Of a DNA stretch of 64,000 nt, positions 10,761-24,965 are shown one piece after another (the first letter of the stretch is position 1; the number at the start of each line of letters is the position of its first letter). The stretch comes from Ridgeia piscesae (Eukaryota; Annelida; Polychaeta; Sabellida; Siboglinidae), in the NCBI GenBank assembly GCA_025642075.2, contig JAODUO010000132.1, forward strand, positions 317,001 to 381,000, read 5' to 3'. The position numbers and the translations under genes were made by a program. The notes under the pieces were generated by a model. That model saw only the letters and a program-made list of their open reading frames with translations. It did no database searches and had not been told where the DNA came from.

Positions 10761-12276
10761 TATCATATAATGATAAAGTCAAACACAAAATAGGCTCTAA
10801 ACATGAACCGTGAAAGTGAAGCAGACAGGGTTGTACAGTTCCAGGGTCACAACGCGGTGTGTATATATTATCACTAGAAAGTGCAACGGAAAAAGATAAA
10901 AATACATATCCCTGGAGGGGGATAATGTGAAAGATCTGTACTTGACTGGGAGTCAATTATGGCGATGATGCATCAATATGTATTTGAGAGTCTCCGGCTG
11001 TCTCACACATTCCTTGGAGGTTCTTGGTCTCCGTCATGTCTTCGTCTGTCCAGGTGTGCATTCCTTGGCCCTGCTGGCTGCTGGGTAAATAGTCCTGTCT
11101 GTCACTGAGCCATGTGTACCCTTGGTGTGAGAGCCAAACACCTGTCTACCCGTGTTCTTTCGTGAAGAATCTGGCGTCCCGGTGTGGGTTCTCAGTTGGA
11201 TAATTCCATCTGATTACGTTTATGTAGGAGACCCAGAAATCTGCGAATCTATAAGTCTGACTTTTGGTGTACATTGTTGATGGTCGCAGACAGTTCCTCG
11301 GTAAATTAATAACAGCACGAGGTTCAATAAAAATGTAGACATAATTCTTATTACTGGTAACACATGATGGAGAGCAGTATCCATGGTAACCTTTATAAAC
11401 AATGTTCTAAGATCTCAATGTGAAAGTGAGTGTGCCAGGTCTTAGGTTTTATGTTTTCATTTAATATTATGTTCTTATGACTACAAGTCTACAACATGCA
11501 TGTTGAAGGTTTACTGCCAATTTCTGTTTAGTTACTTTGAAACAATGTTCGCAAATTGAAAGATTCAACATGTTCAAATAATAAACAAACTGTTCAGTTT
11601 CAAAACAAAAAAATAATTGATTGACAATAATGCAGAGGTGAGCAGAGTTAACCGCTATATCTTTTTATGTTTAATTTTCCCACATTCTAGACTGCGGACT
11701 TCCCGTTACAAATTACTGCTTCGCCAACTCTGGGCAGAGGAGCTGGGACCCTCCTTTTAAACACTCCCTCTCAAACATAACCGTTCAGAATATAACCCCC
11801 GTGATCAAAGCAGATGTTTTTTTGTCAAGTCAGTTTTCCCTTCCCAGTACCATTTGACCAATTTGTTTATTTATCCATTTACATTGAAAAAGTATTTTTG
11901 GGGCCTAGGCACCTAAAAGAGTTGATAATGGATAATGAGTTTCCACTACAATCAGACATTAACATAAATGTCAGTAGTTGACTAGAAAAACTGTGCTGAT
12001 TTTGAGAAAGGCTAGATTTTACTGTCACAAAGGCCACAAATATTTCACTTTTATTTAAAAAATAAAATGTAATATTTTATTTTTCTCCATTCCTTCATTG
12101 GAGAAGTAAGATGCTATATTCATTGTATGTTCTAGCTTGCCCTCCTCAAATACACGTGCTCCCTGGATCAATCAGTTTATGAAATACTGTAATACTGACA
12201 GACATTGCAATTAAAAACATAAAAGTTGGCGGCATCACACACACTGTACATTAGCTGTCACAGACATGGAACAACA
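10761..12276. other. Non-coding spacer
   Basis: No gene is seen. 10900-11220 is less AT-rich and free of repeats. GTATCCATGGTAAC at 11377-11390 is a one-mismatch X-box. Confidence 0.55.
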
Positions 12277-12444
12277 GTTACTGATGGTGGAAGTGGGCCT
12301 AAGTACTAACTGGTGTTGGAAGTGGGCCAAAGTACTGATTGATGTTGGAAGTGGGCCAAAGTACTGATTGGTGTTGTATGTTGGCCAAAGTACAAATTGA
12401 TGCAGCAAGTTTACCAAAAATTTACTGATGTAAGTGGGTGAAAG
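12277..12444. repeat. 30-bp degenerate tandem repeat, about 5 copies
   Basis: Units contain GGAAGTGGGCCAAAGTACTG and ATTGRTGTT at 30-bp spacing. The outer units are more diverged. Confidence 0.88.
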
Positions 12445-15400
12445 ATCCGACTAAAATGTGCCAAACTTGTGGAGTAGACCAGTTTCCAAAGAAAGCTGAT
12501 CCCTAGAGATAGGAAGGGAAGACAGCCTAACCTGTATTGGGAGGAAGGCGTAGAAGGTCTGAGTGGAGAATGAAGTACCAGGTAGCAGGTGGGGGGGGGT
12601 TAATGGACACAGCAGTGCAAGAGGAAGAAAGTAAATAAAGACAATCAAAGACCAATACCAAGGCCTGCCTCATCCCTGTTGATCAGGGGAAAGGGGAGGA
12701 AACAAGAAAAAAGGGAGTGTTCAGGGATGACGAGGAGGCTGGAGCCTGGCTGTGGAATGAGGCACAAAGCACCCATCAAACCTCCGTCTGCCCTTCCTGT
12801 CTCTACCTATTTCAACACTCACATGTCTTCCTCCCGTAATTTCTGACATTTTGATTGATGACGTATTAATTACGGAGTCTGATATCAGCTATAATCCTCT
12901 TGCTGGGGCAGTGGATTGTATAATTGCAATGACGGTGATTAATGAGGCCTTTTAACGACCTGTAACAGTTCCGGCAGTTTTTAATAATTACTAAGGCGAA
13001 AGTAATTAAAATGTATATTATAAAAACAGCTTTGTTTGATTGCATAATGTTGCAAGAGCCAGGAACTCAGTGCAAGGCCAGAAGCAGACGTCAGCCAGGC
13101 CTGTGTCAGACGTAGCCAGGGCCTCTACAGTCACTTGTCCCAGTGATATCTCTACACATTAATATGGTAATTTTCTGGAATTGTAAGTGTGTTTGACCCT
13201 CATCCTTGTTGCCCAAGTCCAGTTACTTCCATGTTCATTCACATAGTCGGACCATGAAAAACAAACAAAATTATTATTATTGTTATTTGTAAGTTAGAAT
13301 GTTTTATATTATGATCAAACGGCCCATTGTGGGCACTTTGAATGTTTGGAGTGGCAGTGGTCTCTGACTGAAGGGGTGATGGGAAATTGACGGTTATCTC
13401 GTAAACTTGAAGTGTGATGACAGGGATGCTAAGAGAAGAACAATAAGTTGGGCTTGTGAAATGTTCATATTCCCGACACAAATCAGAGGCAACAGTACAG
13501 TAATTTGGACTGTCTCAAAATGCAATTCATGATCATTTGTTTTGCCTGAAATTATGTGTAATACTGGGATGAATAAATTAGTCTATAAATACGAGGCATG
13601 TCATTTAGTTGCAGAAGCAACTTAGGACAATCTAATACATCGTTAATGAAGGAAGTTGGTTTTAAACCACACCACTGCACTATCCACATACCCGGGTATA
13701 TGCCATTGTTGCCTAATCGATATCCCCGCATAGAATGTCATAACGCTTATAGCTACTGATTGATTCTGTTCCCGGCATCTTAATTGGCAATTAGTGTCAC
13801 TCATCTATCTGAAAATTTGATAATCACAAGTTGGGTAAACAATTATGGTATTTATATCCAGATATTAGAAATCAAATATCACTTCCGAGTAGGCAATGAC
13901 GTAACACAGAGAAATTAATCCGCATCGAGACATTGTGGTCATGCATCCTAATCGCATTAAAGAAACGGACAGGAAATACCCAACATGTTACCCTGGTGAC
14001 AGCCGCCTGTCAGACAATGGAAGCACAATTTCTTCTTTTGGTTGACAAAACTGACTCTCTTCATTGATAAACGATCACACAAAGAGAAGAATCATCGAAA
14101 AATAGATTGCGAATGCTAAACTTAGCCAGTTGGACTTCTGTACTTGCTCGACTGGATCAATCTAACAGTGGATAAGGCTCACTGTCTTTGACGAAAACAT
14201 TTGTCAAGACGCTGATGTAATCTTTTACTTACTTTTGTTATTGTGTATCATCATCTCCGTGGTATAAATTTATGTTTGAACGTTGCATTTTTTAAACGCA
14301 TTTGTTCAGCATCTTATAACAATCTACATAATATGTCAACTTTGGGGACAGCTTATTACTGTCTCCTCCCAGGAACTGAAGGCTATCTGTTTATTTTTAT
14401 CTGTGTCTAAAGATCACTTGCCTCTGGCTTATCAAGTGATGATGTAACAAAAACATCAATGTTATTCAGAGTTATTTGGTTTATGTTGTCTGACCAAATG
14501 GGAAACAGTGACTAAATCGAGTGGTGTGACACTCTCTAGGGGAGCCACTGTAGCATCACATTCGATTTCCTGAGTAAATGGGTTTGTGGTTCATGGGGGC
14601 AGCTAGTTATTTAGTTGGTAAAAAGCAACTTAACATTGTATTAAATTTTATGCATTCATTAGTTTTCAAATAGTTGCAATGCAATTAAATATTAGCAAAT
14701 ATTTTATTGACAGCAATATTTTATGGAAATACTAGGAACAATTAACAGTAATAACATTACACGTTTTTTCATATTGACATTTTATAAATTCCTTTTTGTT
14801 TTTTACATAAGCATGATATCAAATTGTCCATCATAATTGAATAATGTAATACAATTTATTTAGCAAATTATTTACCTCTCAAGAAACTTTTTTAAAGAAC
14901 TTTTACAAATTATGTGCAAATCTGACTCACTATGAGATACTTACTTTAATGATAATAACGACAGAAATTTACATAAATGAAATTGTACTATACATGCTAA
15001 ATATCATGTATAAACACATAGGACGTGATACAACTTTAAACAACTGACATAAGTATCTATAACACACAGCGAGTATCGACAAAGAACAGTCAACCAACTC
15101 AAAGAAAACCGAACAGCTCACATGGTCTTTCAATCATTCCCCAGCTATTCATAAACATGAAACTATAGCCAGTTCATAATTGCACAGTGTTTACGTATCA
15201 CTCTCAATTTAAATTGACGTGTTTACTGAATAATACCCACAAATGCCCTTATCTCTCTTCAGAAGCCCAGGTTCCTACTCATGAAAAGTTGACTTCAGAA
15301 CAACACCGTCCAAGTATGAAACGTTTCGCCGGGGCCCCTCCCCCAAGCTATTGTCTCTGTCTAATTATGCTTTATCAGGAAGTATAAAGCCGTTAGCCTC

Positions 15401-16123
15401 ATTATTTCTTATCTTGCTAACTCTGAGCCCTGCAGATCCTCTAATGGCCAGCGACTAAAGGGACATAAATGGCAAACAAATGATGTCATGGATTTGTATT
15501 TAATTGAGCATGACTAAATGGCATTTATACCTTCAAAGGGTCAAATGCAGATTGCAGGGTTGGTTTGTGTAGAGGCCTCCCAGCCGTGAATCTGACTGAC
15601 TGATGTAATTGAATTGACAGCTGGAGGTGGAAGGTGTAAATACGACATTCAAGGAAGTCAGGAATCATTTGTGTACACAAATGTGTGTTTGTGAGTTATT
15701 AAACAGAAAATTGACAACACGTAAACATGCTTTAGTCGTAGCTGTCATAAATAAGACGATCGATTTCATTAATTAGATGTGTCCGTATTTGAATGTGTAC
15801 TTACAAGCATGGGGAAATTTCATTATTTATTTTCAAGTATTTTTGGTGATGATTGAAAGGTATTTATCGGTAAAATACAATGCTACACGGGTTATATTTC
15901 ATCGTCATGTCACTGACATAACATAACGTCAGATGTTCACAATATTTTATTAAAACAAACTGAAGAAAAACATGGGATACTCTCAATAACAATTTCAAGG
16001 ATTCAACCAAAAAGGGTTGTAGAAGCTAAAAATTACTGGTACATTTTCATTAACTTTGAAATTGACTCACATAATAGCCAATAAAATGTGAATTGTTGCA
16101 GTTTTTCATAACATAATTTGTCA
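12445..16123. other. Long unique spacer with homeodomain-rich blocks
   Basis: No exon is recognised. 12830-14060 and 15250-15640 are repeat-free and rich in homeodomain-type sites: TGATTGAT at 12852-12859, TTAATTA at 12866-12872, GGTGATTAATGAGG at 12934-12947 and TTGACAGCTG at 15614-15623. 14600-15050 is plain AT-rich sequence in which nothing is seen. Confidence 0.4.
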
Positions 16124-16125
16124 TC

Positions 16126-16175
<50 letters not shown>

Positions 16176-16194
16176 GATATATATATATATATAT
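16124..16194. repeat. (TA)n tract flanked by an inverted repeat
   Basis: ATCATTTATATA at the left and TATATAAATGAT near 16168-16180 make the array one long self-complementary hairpin. Confidence 0.9.
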
Positions 16195-16344
16195 AACTCT
16201 TTTGAAGGAAATTAATTTGCAGCACTCTATGAAATACATAAATAAAATACTAACAAAATACATATAAATACATTAGTAAAACAGTATCTAAATCTTAATA
16301 ATAAAATAAAAAATAAAAAGCCTAATCTATATTATAATAATTAT

Positions 16345-16511
16345 AATTGTGATCACTGCATCTTAAATATTAAATACAGCATACAGCACAGAGTCATAAT
16401 GAATGTGACATGTCTCATGGAAACGTCACATGTGTTTGTCACTGAGAAGCCATACAGACATATGAATGAATGACAAACACTTCCTATTTGTTTTGGATGT
16501 GCTAGTTCTAA
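16345..16511 (+). repeat. Dispersed repeat, copy 2 (copy 1 at 411-560)
   Basis: Aligned to 411-560 in the same orientation. Shared blocks are CTCATGGAAACGTCA, TGTGTTTGT and GAATGAATGACAAACACTTC. Confidence 0.7.
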
Positions 16512-18336
16512 TAGTGCACTCGTTGAAATATAAATAAGTTACATCCACCAAAGAAATCCAGCTGCCCAGTGATTCGATGGTCCAGGGGATGGATTCCATG
16601 AATCATGATAATTTTATGATTCTGCCCCATGTGCGACTTCCGGAAAACAGACGTTTCGGACTTGTCAAATCACAGAACACAATCAACATATATATATATA
16701 TACATCTGGTGTATAGACAAAAGCCCAAGGACATAATGTACTCAGATATAAGTCCCCTATGAATATTACGCCTTTGATAAAAAAATCCTCTATCTCAATG
16801 AACAAAGTACTGATATATTATTTGTACAGTTAGTGGAATTTTTGTTACCAAAATATTGTCTTTTTGTAAAATAATGGCCTATTCCTGTACACTTAAGGAA
16901 GGACTTGAAGACTGCTACTCTATCTAGAAGCTGTCATTGCTGATATCCCCTCAGTGTTCCTTGTCTCAATGGTATCAACAGCCCAAACCCAACATTGGGT
17001 TCATCCGGCGGAAATGAGGATACATAGCTGTCGGTCAGAGGATCGGGACGTTCAGCCGGATATGTGCGTTGTTTGGGAAACGGAAGTGAGATGGGCAAAA
17101 GCTAAGGTTGATGATGATAAATGACCAAGAAGCACAATTAAACAGTCAGTGAAACGACCAGCAACTGAACACACTGGCAGTGGGAAACCATCACTTCAGC
17201 AGATGGCACAAGTTGGGTCTACAAACCCACTTAGGGGTCGATGGGTTGGGGCATAAGTTCACAAAACCCTCAAAACATATGGGTCAGTGGTGGTTTGGTC
17301 CCCCCCCCGTGCTAATGTAGCCACAGGGGAGAAGAGCCACAACTAGCATTCTCATCAGTTGTATGATTCTTGCAGAAATGCACACTTTACAACCTTATCT
17401 TTCAACTTATGTTTATTTAACATTTATTATCATTGACAATGATCTAAAATGATGATTTACTAAATGCATAGTTGCATCCAATACCGGTTTTGCATATTAT
17501 CTAATTTTCAAATTCAATTTTTTAAAGAGTCAATTTTTTAAGTTTGCTTTTTATTATCAATAAACAAATCTAAAAAAAACAAATTTCAGAATTTTGCAAA
17601 TAAATACCTATTTTCTGTGGCCGGTCACAAGCATCATGGGGAAATAAAGTTTGATGGAACACATATGGGCAAGTTTTTTGGGCAAACTGTACAAATAAGG
17701 CTGAAAAATAAATAAAATGTAAAACCATAACATTGCTTTTATTTTATTCGTAGCTAACATGTATATATATATATATATATACAGATGTATATACAATATT
17801 GTAAACACCACTTCAACCATTTATGTGTTGTGTCCACTGAAAAAATATCATACTTCTTTTATAGTTTTTGGTGATGTTTACTATGACATATGCCACTTTA
17901 GAAACAATACTGTCATCTTTGAAAAAAAAACCACACAGCCCATTGGGGCTATGGGGAGATTAGAGTACCGTAAATAATATATATAATATATAATTGTAAA
18001 TGAACTAGACTCGTAGTTAAATGTGCAGTATTATGAGGCACACAAAATAAAGTATTATTTAGACTTAGTTTGTTACCATTTGATATTTTTAAAGTGTGTA
18101 CTCCCAAAACTTTATGCAGACTCCCAAATTTGAGTTGAGTCCGCAGAACTCCTGCAAGTTTAACGTAACAATTGAAGACTGTTTAAATAACAAACATTAA
18201 ATGTTATGTATTGCGGCCTTATGAGACAATCCCTAAACAAGGCAGGTGCATTACTTTTTGCACTAGTATAACATGATTATTTTCCAAAGCTACAATTGCA
18301 TTAATAATAATTGAAGTGCAGCTGAAATGAAGTGTG

Positions 18337-18386
18337 TATGCAAGCATGCATGCATGTGCACATGCACATGCACATATGCATGCATA
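18337..18386. repeat. Alternating purine-pyrimidine palindromic tract
   Basis: GCATGCATGCATG, then TGCACATGCACATGCACATA and GCATGCATAC. The ends are near inverted repeats of each other. Could extrude as a cruciform or adopt Z-DNA. Confidence 0.65.
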
Positions 18387-20822
18387 CCCCATTTCTACTG
18401 CAACTAACTACTAACTATCATAGAATGACATGTTCACACACCAACAAACATTCACGCACACATATGCGTGCAATCATAAATTACCAATCTACTGCACTAA
18501 TAATTTTCCTGATTAGTGAATGAGTGTTTCCATAATTTTGTGAATATTTGTAGTCATCAACCATTTTTTTCTAATAATAATATTTTTGTTTTAATTAAAA
18601 AAAATACTTTCCCATGTTTCTCCTTTTAATTATGTCTGATGCCTGCCTTCTGTTTAAGTAAATTATTTCTTACTACAGGTACGTCTGTCCTCATGTATTC
18701 ATACCTTACTTAATGCTCAGCTTTTGAATGAGTTTATTATAGGGTAAAATCACACAAACAATTCCTCAATTTGCCCTACCATATAGTATTCTACTTCACA
18801 GACACCAAACAACATCGGACATACAAGTTATACATGGCACACGTGGTTGTACACTGCAATCTACTCTGAACAATGCACATACACTTTACTACCAGCTATA
18901 CACGCTACAAACATACCCAACCTTACAAACATATCCCGGTAAACATCGATGTCACACACTGAGTTTGTATAAAACCCAACAACAGAACTAGTACACACAG
19001 TCACAAAAAAGTAACACTCACCAACTCAAAGGACTACTCCAGTAACAATGGTGCTTTCCGTGTCCGTATCGCTTCAAATGGAAAAGAAACGGACTACATC
19101 AAAACTGTGAATGAGGACATTATATAAACAGGCCTAATCTACATGGAACACCAGGAGCTAATCTGCAGCCTGCCAAGGTTATGATGGATTGCAGCACATG
19201 TCAGTGACTTCAACAAGGCTACACCCTCCCCAGTAGAGTAATTAACAACCAAGCTGGCAAGATAACTCAATGTCTGAAGCCAGTTTTGACATTTTAGAAC
19301 TGTCTTACCACTTTTTAATTTTTGATACAGAAAGATATCGCCAAAATATTCAGAGATTTCAATCAAGTTTCTTTGTGAGAAAAACATGTCTAATCGCATC
19401 AGTGTGTGAAACTACACGTTTTTTAAGTTCATTTTAAAAAAGATGCTTACTCTAGTATGCCTAAAAGTCTTATTATCAATATAAATCATTATTACACATT
19501 GTCTGGTCTTTTTAAAACACAATTCTTCAGTGGTTAGTTTTAAAGTCGAAAAATGTCAATTGAAATTTGAATAAGTTGAGCACATGTATACATATAAAAT
19601 GAACACTATAAATGGACAGAAAAACTGTCAATTTATAATGTTTACTTAATAAAAAGACTGCAAGGCAAATGTGTAAGAAAAATCTCACATAGATTAACAA
19701 AATGGCAAGCTTGACAAGCATAAATCTTCCTTGCCGTTTGGGGTTAATTCTAGCCAGCCTATTAATTATTAAAAACAAGTTAAGTGAAACGTGACTTAGA
19801 GGGCACCTGTAAATGCTAAATACCTGTTTACAATGGACATTTGACAGTCTGCAGTGACTAGTGCGTATTCTCCTTATCCGTCCACAAGTGATATGGTGAT
19901 AGTGTGTAATGTACTGTGCAGGATGGACAATGTCCATTATACATAGATTTTATCATATTTTAAATTAAGGGTCAGCAAATGTATAAAAAGTTGGGTGGGG
20001 TAAACCATGGACCCACAACATGCTGCTATGTAAATAATTATCCTGAATAAAGCATCTTCAGGTTTTGGACGTCTGATTACAATACACAGCATTGTGACAC
20101 GTCTCGAAATGCCACCTACCTGGCATTTAAAAAGTCTAACTGTGTGACAACCACCTCATGGGTGGTCTGCCTTCAATGTCATACCCCGAGACAGCTCGGG
20201 AATGGGTCTGCTTTCCACAGAGTGGGCAGGATTCCTCCTATGTAAGTCATCTTTATAGCTAAACAAGACCAATGTTGTGTTTATACTATCCAGGCCTTTT
20301 GGGTTGTGAAGAAAACATTACAGCTGCGGCTGTCAAGTCTGACATTTAAAGGCTGCAAATGATAGCACCGAGCCTCTATTTTTGGCCACAAAACAAAATG
20401 TCAGAACATGGCCAAATCATTACGATCATGGTCTAATGTTTTTTTTTAATTGTGCAAGTGTGATCCTGGGCAGGCTTTTTTGGTTTACTAGAGCCAGTAA
20501 CAAATTCAACTATTACTGTACATGGAAATTAGAGATTTGGGTGCTAGGACAATTCACAGTTAACATCGAAGAGAAATAGAAATTTACACCTACACTATCT
20601 GGGGTAATATAATTTTTGTTTTACATGAATGAACCTGACCAGCTGACGGTCACAACATTAGTGTAAGACAATTCCATCCTATGATGTCAGGGTCACTTGT
20701 CTGTGATGTGTTCTCTCTCATTGAAGCACTTTCGGTTATGTCGAACAGGTTATGCGAAGTCATGGATAAAGCCACCACGACCAGAATCAAACCCCGGGGG
20801 TGAAATGTCACAGCCCTGTGAT

Positions 20823-20862
20823 GGCGAACTAACAAATGTATGTTAATTGTGTTAGGTTCGCC
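20823..20862. other. Strong hairpin (inverted repeat)
   Basis: GGCGAACTAACA pairs with TGTTAGGTTCGCC (one bulged base) around a loop of about 15 nt. It is one of the stronger non-repetitive stem-loops noticed. Function is unknown. Confidence 0.6.
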
Positions 20863-20963
20863 TGCACCAGCCAGAGGTTATTTTTAGATGATGACCACAA
20901 TGTGAGACAGGATTTGTCCTAATGGGATGGGTCACATAAATCTGCAGTGACAACTTACTGCAA

Positions 20964-21430
20964 GTGTCTCTCTATATAGATCTCTGTCTACACCTGCTTC
21001 TCTCAGTACCTCTCTCTGTCTGTCTGTCTATCTGTCTGTCTCTGACACTGTCGTTGTCTGTCTTGCTTTCTTATCTCATTCTCTCTCTGTCTTCCCATCT
21101 ACGTCTTCTCTCCCTCTTCCCTTTCTTTCTACCTCTTCCCATCTTCCTCTCTCCACATGTTCCCATATCCTTTCCTCTCCACCTCTCCCCATCTCCCTTG
21201 TTTTCTATCTCTTCCAATCTCCCTCCCTTTTCACCTCTTCCCATCTCCTTCCTCTCGAGCCAATTTCCCATCTCCCTCCTTCTCCACTTCTTCCCATCTC
21301 CCTTCCACTCCACCTCTTCCCATCTCCTTCCTTTCGACCCATCTCCCTTCCTTGCAACATCTTCCCATCCCTTCCTCTTTATCTCTTCTCATCTCCTCTC
21401 CATCTCTCCGCATCTTTTGTTCATCAAGAA
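20964..21430. repeat. Polypyrimidine tract with degenerate repeats
   Basis: CTGT/CTCT repeats pass into imperfect repeats of CACCTCTTCCCATCTCCTTC over about 21120-21420. The near-pure C/T strand could form triplex H-DNA. Ser/Pro/Leu-rich ORFs here are compositional. Confidence 0.85.
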
Positions 21431-21475
21431 ACACTTGCAGAATAAACAATATGTTATTTATCTTAATTAAAATGT

Positions 21476-21516
21476 GCACACACACCCAACACACATAACA
21501 CACACACACACACACA

Positions 21517-21547
<31 letters not shown>

Positions 21548-21722
21548 CAGCACACAGCACACACACACAGCACAACACCACCCACACACACACACACACA
21601 CATGTGCGTGCGCGCACACACACACACATCACATATACACAAAACACAAACATATACACACACACACATACAACACACACCATGCACACAGTCATACACA
21701 CGCACACACACCCACACACACA

Positions 21723-21756
<34 letters not shown>

Positions 21757-23007
21757 GTCACACAATGTCACACAGTGACACACACACAGCATACATACAC
21801 CACACACACCACACACAAAAACACACACACCACCCACACACACATCACCTACACACCACACACACGCGTGCATGCGCACACACACACATACACCACATAT
21901 CCAAACATATACACACCACACATATACAACACACACACCACACCACACACACACAGTACACAGTGTCACACACTGTCACACATATACACACCACCTACAC
22001 CACACATACACACCACCTACACCACACACACGCACACGCACACCACACACACACACACACCACCTACACACCACACACACACACACACTACACACAACCC
22101 ACACCACACACACCACCACACACTTCATACACACACACTCACACACACACATACACACACCCCACACACCACAAACACACACACACACACACTACCACCA
22201 CACACCACCACACACACACACACCACCACACCACACACCACACACACCACCACACACCAACACAGCACACGCACACGCACACAGCACACAGCACACAGCA
22301 CACAGCACACAGCACATACCACCCACCCACACACACCACACACACACATGTGCGTGCGCGCACACACACACACATCACATATACACAAAACACAAACATA
22401 TACACACACCACACATATACAACACACACCATGCCAGTCATACACACAGTCACACACACAGTCACACACACACACACCCCACACACACACACACACACAC
22501 ACACCACACACACACCACACAGTTCACACATTCACACATACACACACACACATACATCACCACACACACACACACAAAAACACACACACCACCACACACA
22601 CATCACCACACACCCACACACTGCATCACACACACACATACACCACATATACACACACACACACATATCACACCACACTATACACACAACCACCACAACA
22701 ATCCATGTCACACAGTCACACTTCACACCACCACACTCACCACCTAACAAACGCACACACACACACACACACACACACACCACACACACACACACTCCAT
22801 AACACACAACACATCCAAACAAACCCCACACACACAACCACCTACACACATACATACACACACAACACTCACACACACACACACACACACACACACCACC
22901 AACACACACACAACCAACACACACAACCAAACACAAAACCAACACACCACCTACACACACACACGCATTCATGCACGCATGCACGCACACATGCATACAC
23001 ACATGCA
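21476..23007. repeat. 1.5-kb degenerate (CA)n region with internal duplication
   Basis: CA repeats broken by ACC, GTCACA, TATACA and CATG motifs. A block with CATGTGCGTGCGCGCACAC then ATCACATATACACAAAACAC occurs at about 21600-21663 and 22347-22410, and a partial version near 21862-21945. The region therefore grew by duplicating large segments as well as by slippage. His/Thr-rich ORFs are repeat artefacts. Confidence 0.93.

Positions 23008-24965
<1,958 letters not shown>

Larger units (their letters stand above)
16512..20963. other. Non-coding spacer
   Basis: No gene is recognised. It contains small TA tracts (16689-16703, 17758-17781), a C9 run near 17302, a palindromic tract (18337-18386) and a hairpin (20823-20862). 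A 40-codon open stretch near 19000-19135 (ending ...KTVNEDI) and the minus ORF 19139-19399 match nothing recognised. Confidence 0.5.

Noticed and set aside
18990..19399. Possible exons around 19000-19135 plus and 19139-19399 minus
   Set aside because: Open for 40-86 codons but without convincing paired splice sites or any recognised family. The two strands conflict.
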